DNA from: Dysgonomonas sp. BGC7 | GTDB taxonomy: Bacteria > Bacteroidota > Bacteroidia > Bacteroidales > Dysgonomonadaceae | Direction: 5' to 3' | Length of the DNA: 64,000 nucleotides | Assembly: GCF_001261735.1 (NCBI RefSeq) | Contig: NZ_CVRP01000010.1 | Span: forward strand, 395,562-459,561 | Notes under the pieces: generated by a model | Told to the model about the DNA's origin: nothing | Seen by the model: only the letters and a program-made list of their open reading frames with translations | The model's database searches: none | Translations under genes and position numbers: made by a program | Part shown: one piece after another, positions 54,205 through 62,168 of the stretch | How the letters are laid out: every line of letters begins with the position of its first letter | Numbering within the stretch: position 1 is the stretch's first letter

Positions 54205-56496
54205 TCATTTTTCATTAGAAAAAGAATATGGAAAATCCGTATCGTTTATCCCTCTTTTTGGGGAAGGACGACCATCCATATCGAATATCATGCGTCCGCC
54301 TTTCAGTAAATCGAAGTGATTTACATAGTTCTTCGTATAGTTTTTCCCATTATAATTAAGGAGGCGTATATAGCGATTTTCAGCACTATTTTTAGGTGCA
54401 GATATCTCGAGTTTCTTACCATTCTCGAAAGAAATAGTCGCTTTCTTGAAATAAGGAGCTCCCAGTACATATTCGTTGCTTCCGGGACATACCGGATAAA
54501 ATCCGAGTGCAGTAAATACATACCATGCAGATGTTTGCCCGTTATCCTCATCACCACAATAACCATCGGGAGTAGCCATATAGAGACGATCCATTACCTC
54601 TCGCAACCAATACTGTGTTTTCCAAGGTTCACCAGCGTAGCCATATAGATAAATCATGTGCTGTATAGGTTGGTTGCCATGAGCATAATTACCCATATTC
54701 ATTATCTCCATTTCCCTGATTTCGTGTATCACACCGCCATAATAGCTATCATCGAAAATAGGCGGAAGATTGAATACAGAATCGAGCATGTTTACAAACA
54801 TTTTCTTACCTCCCATTAGATTTATTAATCCCTGTACATCGTGGAATACCGACCATGTATAATGCCAGCTATTACCTTCGGTAAAAGCATCGCCCCACTT
54901 GAAAGGATTGAATGGCTTCTGGAATGTTCCATCTTCATTCTTACCACGTATTAGTTTTGTTTCTTCGTCAAACAGATTGCGATAGTTCTGGCTTCTTTCC
55001 TTATATATCGCCAATTCATCTGCCGGACGTCCTAGCTTTTTACCCATTTGATAGATACACCAGTCGTCATAAGCATATTCGAGCGTACGTGCTGCATTTT
55101 CATTGATACCTACATTGTAAGGAACATAGCCTAGTCTATTGTAGTAGTCATACCCCAAACGTCCTGTAGAAGACACGTGAGGGTGTACATTATTTGCACC
55201 TTTCAGTAGGCCTTGATACATTTTATCTGCATCTGCTCTTGTTACATTTTTGAGATAGGCATCAGCCACCACTGAAGCCGAATTATTACCAACCATACAT
55301 CCACGATGTCCCGGACTAGCCCATTCAGGAAAAAATCCGCTCTCAAGATAAGTATTTAACAATCCTTCCTGCATTTTTTCTCCCATCGAGGGATACAGCA
55401 GATTTACAAATGGGAGTAAACAACGAAATGTATCCCAAAAACCCGTGTCGGTAAACATATATCCTGGCCGTACTTCGCCATTGTATGGGCTATAGTGAAT
55501 AGTCTCTCCTTTAGCATTTATTTCGTAAAACATGCGAGGGAAAAGAACAGAACGATATAGACAGGAATAGAATGTTCGTACATGATCCATATCATTATCT
55601 TCTATATCTATACGTCCAAGTATGTCATTCCACGCTTTTCGTCCGGCAGCTTTAGTTTGTTCGAAGTTCTTTTCTCCAATTTCCTTCAAATTTAATTCAG
55701 CCTGTTCGAGGCTGATAAATGAAGAAGCTACCTTAGCATGTACTTGCTCACCTTTTTGGGTAGCAAATCCTATAGCTGCTCCCACATGATCCGAAGCCAA
55801 TTCCAAGTGCTGATCTACTAACTTATAGTTAGCCCACACCTTATTAAAAGTAAAGGACTTATCAAACTCTATAACAAAATAATTTTTAAAATTCTGAGGC
55901 ACGCCTCCGCTATTACGTGTAGTGTAACCAACAATTTTATTCTGTTCCGGAATTACTTTTATATACGAACCTCTGTCAAAAGCATCTATAACTACAAATG
56001 CGTCGTCTGTTTCAGGAAAAGTAAATCTGAAATAGGCACAACGTTCTGTTGGTGCTATCTCTGTAGTCATATTATACTCGGATAAATAGACACTATAATA
56101 GTAAGGTTTCGCTATTTCCGACTTGTGCGAAAACCACGAAGCACGACTATCCTGATCTATTTTCAGCTTTCCGGTCACAGGCATGAGAGAAAACTGTCCG
56201 TAATCGTTTATCCAAGGGCTAGGCTGATGAGTCTGCTTAAACCCTCTTATCTTATCAGAAGCATATGTATATGCCCAACCATCACCCATCTTACCTGTCT
56301 GCGGCATCCAGAAATTCATCCCCCATGGCATGGCAATAGCCGGATATGTATTTCCATTGGAAAGAGAAATCTTTGAGTCGGTTCCCATCAACGGATTAAC
56401 ATAGTCTACCACATCTTTTGTTGAAGTTTGAGCGATCGTTAAGCCAAACCGAAATAAACAGCAGAATAAAAGCAACAGAATCTTTAATTTATTCAT
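54205..56496 (-). CDS. GH92 alpha-mannosidase C (divergent sub-type)
   Basis: Family 92 alpha-mannosidase, 763 aa, signal peptide 1-23 (GLTIAQ). It keeps the family blocks VDYVNPLMGTDSK, DTGFWDTFRCLLP, FTEGNSWHYTWSVFHD and SAWYVFTALGFYPVCPG but differs from enzymes A and B at the substrate loops: KQTHQPSPWINDYGQF in place of HTHLSGTG, HGNQPIQH in place of HGNEPxH, and GDEDNGQTSAWY in place of GNDDCGQMSAWY. This suggests a different linkage preference, so the trio may trim several alpha-mannosyl bonds. It is the first enzyme after susD, separated from it by a stable 11-bp hairpin. Confidence 0.94.
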   Translation of the reverse strand: MNKLKILLLLFCCLFRFGLTIAQTSTKDVVDYVNPLMGTDSKISLSNGNTYPAIAMPWGMNFWMPQTGKMGDGWAYTYASDKIRGFKQTHQPSPWINDYGQFSLMPVTGKLKIDQDSRASWFSHKSEIAKPYYYSVYLSEYNMTTEIAPTERCAYFRFTFPETDDAFVVIDAFDRGSYIKVIPEQNKIVGYTTRNSGGVPQNFKNYFVIEFDKSFTFNKVWANYKLVDQHLELASDHVGAAIGFATQKGEQVHAKVASSFISLEQAELNLKEIGEKNFEQTKAAGRKAWNDILGRIDIEDNDMDHVRTFYSCLYRSVLFPRMFYEINAKGETIHYSPYNGEVRPGYMFTDTGFWDTFRCLLPFVNLLYPSMGEKMQEGLLNTYLESGFFPEWASPGHRGCMVGNNSASVVADAYLKNVTRADADKMYQGLLKGANNVHPHVSSTGRLGYDYYNRLGYVPYNVGINENAARTLEYAYDDWCIYQMGKKLGRPADELAIYKERSQNYRNLFDEETKLIRGKNEDGTFQKPFNPFKWGDAFTEGNSWHYTWSVFHDVQGLINLMGGKKMFVNMLDSVFNLPPIFDDSYYGGVIHEIREMEIMNMGNYAHGNQPIQHMIYLYGYAGEPWKTQYWLREVMDRLYMATPDGYCGDEDNGQTSAWYVFTALGFYPVCPGSNEYVLGAPYFKKATISFENGKKLEISAPKNSAENRYIRLLNYNGKNYTKNYVNHFDLLKGGRMIFDMDGRPSPKRGINDTDFPYSFSNEK

Positions 56497-56514
56497 TATA
56501 AAACTTAGTTTTAT

Positions 56515-56544
56515 GAGTCCGAAGATTCTCTCTTCTTCGGACTC
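56515..56544 (-). other. intercistronic hairpin between susD and the GH92 genes
   Basis: GAGTCCGAAGA (56515-56525) pairs perfectly with TCTTCGGACTC (56534-56544) around an 8-nt loop. On the minus strand no T-tract follows, so it is more likely a processing or stability element than a full terminator. Confidence 0.65.
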
Positions 56545-56581
56545 TTGTTATAGTTGAATATTTTTTAATTTTTATCCGTTT

Positions 56582-58519
56582 TTACCATCCATAATTTTGT
56601 ACCAGCTTAGGGATACGGCGAATATCATCGTAAGGTATAGGCATGAAATAATACTTTTTGGTGAAAGCCTGACGATTTTCAAAAACTGTTCTTTCAAAGA
56701 ACTTCGGATAGTCTTCGTCCGAATTCATACCATATACTTTGCCACCTTCTCCTCCCTGATGATATTCGGGATAAATCCAATTATCCGGATCATTTTTATC
56801 TTCTGCCACTTTCCATCTGCGAACATCGAAGTAGCGATTCCATTCAAATACTAATTCAACTAAACGCTCGCGACGAATACGGCTCTGTAATTGTGCCTGA
56901 GTTTTAGGACAAGCTATTTTCCCTGCCTCTGTATCGAAAGTATATTCAGGGACACCGGCACGCACACGAATTTTATTCAGATAAATTAGTGACTCATCCA
57001 AATCGTTAGTCATACACAACACTTCAGCATAACCCAGATATATATCGGCAAGACGAAGCACGGGTGAGAAATGTTTCCAGCCATCGTTACTGGCTGCTTT
57101 AGCTCCCTTACGAATCAGGTAACCTGAAACAGGATAATCGCCTTGAGCAACTGATTTTCCGCAGTTTCCACTGGCTCCGTTTGTAAAGTCAGATGTCATT
57201 TTTTCATTATATTTTCCTTCGTTCACCCATGTAGAACCACTATATGTGATATTAACATAGAAGCGAGGCTCACGGTCTTTCCATTGTTTCAGGACTTTCG
57301 ATCTTTGTCCATTGAAAAACTGACGATCAGGATTGTTTGGATCCATATATATTTCGGAAGTGAAATGCTGACTACCAGGCACACCTTCGAAAGTATCGTA
57401 GGAAGGGTCTTTGTCGATGGTCAGTCCATTCTTGGTAAAAAACATATCCACTGTTTCCTGAGAGGTGTAAAAACCACCGCCGCCACGTACTTCGGTATCT
57501 ACATTATCCGAGAATTTAGGAGTAGTCCAGTAGGTATAATCATACGCATTATTTAGTCTGGCAAATATGAGTTCATCGACTCCTTCCCATGTGGTAGTGT
57601 AAAACTCAGTGGCAGCACGACACGAAGCATAAGGATCTAAAGTTCCGTCAGCTTTATAAACCGTTGCCAGTTTATAACCTTGACCTGTTGCAAAAGAGAT
57701 AAACTCGCTATACGCATCTTTTGCCTTAGTCCATTTAGTAGGGTCTTCCGTTTGAGGAAATAATTGTGTACCGTCCAGATTCTTGACAGTAGCAAAATCC
57801 GTATTGCCATTAAATAGCGGACTAGCCCAATATAGATATAACCTTGCTTTTAAAGCTAAACAGGTGGCAATATCCATACGTCCCAAATTAGCCTTACCTG
57901 CTCTTTGAGGTAAGTCGCCTGAATCTACTGCTTTTTGCAATTCAATTGCAATAAAATCGACACACTGATCTACTGTATTCCGTTCTTTTATCATCTGATC
58001 GAGGGAGGCATCGGTAGGTATTGGTTCTTCTCCGATCAATGGAACCGGACCGTAAGTGCGCAACAGTTCAAAATAATAGTATGCCCTTAGTGCCCGAGCT
58101 TCGGCTTTCCATCTGCCACGTACCGAAGGTGCAGCTTCCTTGCACATATCTACATTCTGAATGAATGTGCTTGCTTTAGCTATACCTTGATAATAAGATG
58201 CAAAATGCCACTTTACTAAATCTGAAGCTGAATTGGCAGATCCCAGAGTCCACTGTTCATATGTTTTATTCCATTTATTTCCTCCTTCGAGAGATGCTTC
58301 GGTAAATATTGCCCCGTTTTTGTCGGGATGAATAGCATCCGTAACCTCTTTTATGTATGTATATACATTATTAAGATATTCTTCGGTTCTGCCTTTCGAG
58401 GAAAATGTTTCTTCCAAGCCGAATTGTACGCCGGGAATCGGTTCAAAAAAGTCGCTGCACGCAACCAGACCAACACATAGAGAAGCAGTTAATATACATT
58501 TTCTTACTATACTTTTCAT
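56582..58519 (-). CDS. SusD/RagB-family glycan-binding lipoprotein (PUL3)
   Basis: SusD-like lipoprotein of 645 aa, at the long end for the family. Lipobox GLVAC (C21) followed by SDFFEPIPG. Blocks: AEARALRAYYYFELLRTYGPVPLI, LRLADIYLGYAEVL, RIRRERLVELVFEWNRYFDVRRWK, and YYFMPIPYDDIRRIPKLVQNYGW at the end. It follows the PUL3 SusC by 19 bp and would cap that importer. It belongs to a different SusD branch from the PUL1 and PUL2 proteins (ERLVELVFEWNRYFDVRRW versus ERRLELAFEGQRWFDLVRL). Confidence 0.95.
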   Translation of the reverse strand: MKSIVRKCILTASLCVGLVACSDFFEPIPGVQFGLEETFSSKGRTEEYLNNVYTYIKEVTDAIHPDKNGAIFTEASLEGGNKWNKTYEQWTLGSANSASDLVKWHFASYYQGIAKASTFIQNVDMCKEAAPSVRGRWKAEARALRAYYYFELLRTYGPVPLIGEEPIPTDASLDQMIKERNTVDQCVDFIAIELQKAVDSGDLPQRAGKANLGRMDIATCLALKARLYLYWASPLFNGNTDFATVKNLDGTQLFPQTEDPTKWTKAKDAYSEFISFATGQGYKLATVYKADGTLDPYASCRAATEFYTTTWEGVDELIFARLNNAYDYTYWTTPKFSDNVDTEVRGGGGFYTSQETVDMFFTKNGLTIDKDPSYDTFEGVPGSQHFTSEIYMDPNNPDRQFFNGQRSKVLKQWKDREPRFYVNITYSGSTWVNEGKYNEKMTSDFTNGASGNCGKSVAQGDYPVSGYLIRKGAKAASNDGWKHFSPVLRLADIYLGYAEVLCMTNDLDESLIYLNKIRVRAGVPEYTFDTEAGKIACPKTQAQLQSRIRRERLVELVFEWNRYFDVRRWKVAEDKNDPDNWIYPEYHQGGEGGKVYGMNSDEDYPKFFERTVFENRQAFTKKYYFMPIPYDDIRRIPKLVQNYGW

Positions 58520-58538
58520 ACAATTATTTCATCATTGG

Positions 58539-61500
58539 TTAAAAACTAAACTTAACACCGATTGAATAGCTGGATACATTCGGGTACATAGTACCATTGT
58601 TTGTATTCAACTCCGGATCCCATAATTTGAATTTAGATAGAGTAAATAAATTAGTTCCCATCATATAGATACTAGCATTCTTCAAAAAGAGCTTATCTGT
58701 AATCGTTTTTGGAATATTGTATGCAATATTTAATTGCTTTAAACGGAGAAAGCTCACATCTTTTTGCCACCATGTGCTTTGTTGAAAATTATTAGTATTC
58801 ATACTGCTACCCACATATAAGCGAGGGTAGAATACATTTTGATTAGTTGGGTCATCCGGACTCCAACGATCGGTAATATTGGCAAATGTATTGTCACGAC
58901 CTTCGTCGTCAACAAAAGGATTGATAGAACTACCCAACAGACAGCGGTCCGCCTTTGCCGTTCCCTGAAATAAAGCACTTATGGAAAAGTCTCCAATCTG
59001 TAGATCAGCTCCAAATCCATAATAAACTTTAGGTACGTCACCTTGCCCTATTACAGTCTTATCATAATTATCGATAACCCCATCTCCATTAAGATCCCGA
59101 TATTTAACATCACCTATATGTAATGTTCCAAACTGGGTTGCATGATTGTCTATTTCGTCTTGACTGGTGAACAAACCATCAGCAATGAATCCCCAACGAG
59201 CATTTACATTTGTGCCACGGGTTTCCATCCATGGGTAATCTACCGGCGGCTGATCATTTTCTATGATTTTATCTTTATTATATGTAAGGTTTCCACGTAG
59301 AGTCAAAAAGACTTTTTTACTTATTTGCTGAGTATAATCCATAGATACCTCAAATCCTTTGTTTTCTACAATTCCTAGATTTGCATATGGTGATTCTATC
59401 CAACCGGCATAATACGGGATGGTGCTACGCTGCAAGAATATATTGTCGCGACGTTCTTTAAATAGGTCTGTAACAAAAGACAATTTATCATTCAGAAGCT
59501 TGAGGTCGATACCTAGATCCTGTTTTCTCGACTTTGACCATGTAACATTTACTCCATATTTTTCTTCACCATAGCCACTAGCTCCATTATAATTAGTTCC
59601 GAAATATGTACCTGTTAGATTTGTAAATACACCCTGATACATAAAGCGTCTTCCTGTAGCAGTATCACTACCTACCCAGCCGTCGGTATAACGAAACTTA
59701 AGAAAAGATACATAAGGGCGAATTGGCTCCCAGAATGATTCGTTAGATACAGCCCACCCTATACCAAAAGCAGGAAAGACCCCATAACGTTTGTCGGGAG
59801 TAAAATTCTCCGATCCATTAATACCTAAATTAAATTCGGCAAAATAACGATCTTTCCAAGAATAAGTAGCACGTCCGGCAAAGCCTCGCTGCTTATATGG
59901 CATAGCTTCTATAACATCGCTTGCATTTAAGTCCCAATATACTTTCTGATTGTAAAGAAGTAATCCGCCTACACGATGATTTCCATAACTACGATCGTAA
60001 TTCAGAGAAGCCTCGGTATAGACTGTACGATTACTCCACTGCTCTGGCGACTGCAATACTAATCGTCCATCCGCCTCGCGAAGTGGAGTATATAAGTAAT
60101 CTCCAGTTTCTTCATCAAACAGAGTGTCTTCTATATACAATCCATCAGGGCCTTTTTTCCCCGCAAAGGCGTACATAGATTCGTTACGGTTATATCTCAT
60201 TCGTCGGGAATTATAAGTATCGAAAGCAACCATAACAGAGGCAGATAAGCCTTTACTCCAACTCCAGAAATCCAAATCCTGAGTAACACGTATATTAGAA
60301 TTTAACTGATTGGAAAATTCTTCATAATACCCTCCTCGAGCCAATAAGCCATAAGGATTGAATTTTTGTTGCGAATTGATGCCGGAGACTGTACCATTAG
60401 GCAACAGTAAAGGATAAATCACAGGATTTACATCCATACCTGCTGCATACAAAGTGCTAGTACTTGTTTGCGGATAATGTCCCTGTGCCAAATAGCCTGA
60501 AAATCCAAGGTCGATAGTTGTTTTCGAAGTTGGTTTCAGATTTAAGTTAGAAGTGAAATTGTAGCGATCATATTTCATTTGTGTATTATAGTTTTCTAAC
60601 CTAAAATTGCGAGTCATACCTGTTTCGCTATATCCACTCACCGACGCATAATAGTTTGCATTGGGTACTCCTCCACGTACACTTATATTACCTCTGCGAT
60701 TATGCCCCCAATCGTTGAACAACTCGTCAGCCCAATCAATAGCCGGATATAAATAAGGATTATAGAGTCTCATATTATCGTTGGGCAACAAACCATTTGC
60801 TTTTTTTGTAGCTTCTATATAAGCATTGGAATATTTGATAGTACCATTACTATTCATCTGAGCTTCGTTGCGGGCATCCATATATGTATAGGCATCTGCC
60901 ATTTCTACTTTCTTGGTAAGACGTGTAAAGCTCTCGTAATAATCGACACTAAACTGAGGCTTTCCAACTTTACCGGGTTTGGTTTTTACAATAACAACAC
61001 CATTTGCACCACGTACACCATAGACAGCTGTAGCCGAAGCATCTTTCAATACTGTAAAAGACTCTATATCTTCAGGATCTATATTACTAAAACTGCGCTC
61101 TACTCCATCGACCAACACCAAAGGACTAGAACTTTGACCAAGTAATGTAGACAACCCTCTAATCCAGATATCCGATCCATCGTGTCCCGGTTCTCCACTC
61201 CGTTGTACTGCAACAACTCCGGCAATACGTCCCGAAATAACTGAAGATAGATTAGCTACAGGCATTTTCATATCTTTAGCTTCCAATGTCGATTGAGCAC
61301 CAACAACAGAAACCTTTCGCTGATTTCCATAACCAACAACAACAACTTCATCGAAAGAAGATATATTCTCTACTAGAATAATATCTACTACATTCTGTTT
61401 ATTAACTTTGACTTCCTGAGGTTTAAATCCTATATACGAAACTATTAGAATAGAATTTTCGCCCTGTAATTTAAGGTTATATGTACCATTTATATCAGTG

Positions 61501-61682
61501 ACAGTTCCGTTTTGTGTGCCTTTTTCCTGTACACTTACACCAATCAGTAATTCTCCCTTCTCGTCTGAGATACGCCCCGTGACCGAACCATTTTGGGCAT
61601 ATACTCCTAAACTCAATGTAAGCATTGCAGCCAACAACCATAAAGATCCGGCCAGATGTTTTTCCATTTTAAACAAATTCAT
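58539..61682 (-). CDS. SusC/RagA-family TonB-dependent transporter (PUL3)
   Basis: Importer of 1047 aa from ATG at 61680-61682; starts 45 bp further upstream or 15 bp downstream are possible, but this gives a normal signal peptide ending LGVYAQ. Carboxypeptidase-regulatory-like domain (VTGRISDEKGELLIGVSV), FDEVVVVGYGNQRK, plug (LSSVISGRIAGVVAV, LVLVDGVERSFSNID, LKDASATAVYGVRGANGVV), barrel ending SYSIGVKFSF. The plug (VYGVRGANGV) places it in a different SusC branch from PUL1 and PUL2. No STN domain, consistent with control by the hybrid two-component regulator upstream. Expected cargo: mannosylated oligosaccharides or glycopeptides. Confidence 0.95.
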   Translation of the reverse strand: MNLFKMEKHLAGSLWLLAAMLTLSLGVYAQNGSVTGRISDEKGELLIGVSVQEKGTQNGTVTDINGTYNLKLQGENSILIVSYIGFKPQEVKVNKQNVVDIILVENISSFDEVVVVGYGNQRKVSVVGAQSTLEAKDMKMPVANLSSVISGRIAGVVAVQRSGEPGHDGSDIWIRGLSTLLGQSSSPLVLVDGVERSFSNIDPEDIESFTVLKDASATAVYGVRGANGVVIVKTKPGKVGKPQFSVDYYESFTRLTKKVEMADAYTYMDARNEAQMNSNGTIKYSNAYIEATKKANGLLPNDNMRLYNPYLYPAIDWADELFNDWGHNRRGNISVRGGVPNANYYASVSGYSETGMTRNFRLENYNTQMKYDRYNFTSNLNLKPTSKTTIDLGFSGYLAQGHYPQTSTSTLYAAGMDVNPVIYPLLLPNGTVSGINSQQKFNPYGLLARGGYYEEFSNQLNSNIRVTQDLDFWSWSKGLSASVMVAFDTYNSRRMRYNRNESMYAFAGKKGPDGLYIEDTLFDEETGDYLYTPLREADGRLVLQSPEQWSNRTVYTEASLNYDRSYGNHRVGGLLLYNQKVYWDLNASDVIEAMPYKQRGFAGRATYSWKDRYFAEFNLGINGSENFTPDKRYGVFPAFGIGWAVSNESFWEPIRPYVSFLKFRYTDGWVGSDTATGRRFMYQGVFTNLTGTYFGTNYNGASGYGEEKYGVNVTWSKSRKQDLGIDLKLLNDKLSFVTDLFKERRDNIFLQRSTIPYYAGWIESPYANLGIVENKGFEVSMDYTQQISKKVFLTLRGNLTYNKDKIIENDQPPVDYPWMETRGTNVNARWGFIADGLFTSQDEIDNHATQFGTLHIGDVKYRDLNGDGVIDNYDKTVIGQGDVPKVYYGFGADLQIGDFSISALFQGTAKADRCLLGSSINPFVDDEGRDNTFANITDRWSPDDPTNQNVFYPRLYVGSSMNTNNFQQSTWWQKDVSFLRLKQLNIAYNIPKTITDKLFLKNASIYMMGTNLFTLSKFKLWDPELNTNNGTMYPNVSSYSIGVKFSF

Positions 61683-62168
61683 CTTACTTGTTTTTTTATT
61701 AATTACTAAGGTTACAAACATGTTCAACTTCTGCTAGCGAATTCAAATTAAGACAATATAAAATAGCATTCATTCCTCCACTGTGCCAAAATCAGAATGT
61801 CTTAAAAATGTCCATTCGAAGCACACAGATGTAATTCAGAGCACAACATAGCCACATGATAACCAGCAAAATACACGAAATAAGTAAAAATAAAGTGTAA
61901 ATAAGAGCACAATGTATACAATACAAAAAACGATAATTAGGTTTCAAATAACTATAGAATAAATGCAAGCTGATAAAATAGCTCATATATCTATCAATAC
62001 CTAAAATACTCAGACCTAGATTAGATGAAGGACTCAGTGATTTAACACATAGTAACTCATTTTATCACTTTCTCCAAACAGATACCTTTTCTTCTATAAT
62101 CGACATGCTACTACTTTAGAGTAAATAATATATCTACAGCTAAACTTGAAGTTGTGTAAACAATGAAG
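61683..62168. other. 486-bp gene-free region upstream of PUL3 susC
   Basis: This region lies between the 3' end of the hybrid regulator gene and susC, and should hold the PUL3 promoter. I see no exact TAnnTTTG box on the minus strand. It contains two copies of AGAGCACAA in the same direction, at 61838-61846 and 61904-61912 (66 bp apart), plus a partial copy (AAGCACACA) near 61819. These are candidate regulator-binding repeats. No coding sequence is supported. Confidence 0.45.
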
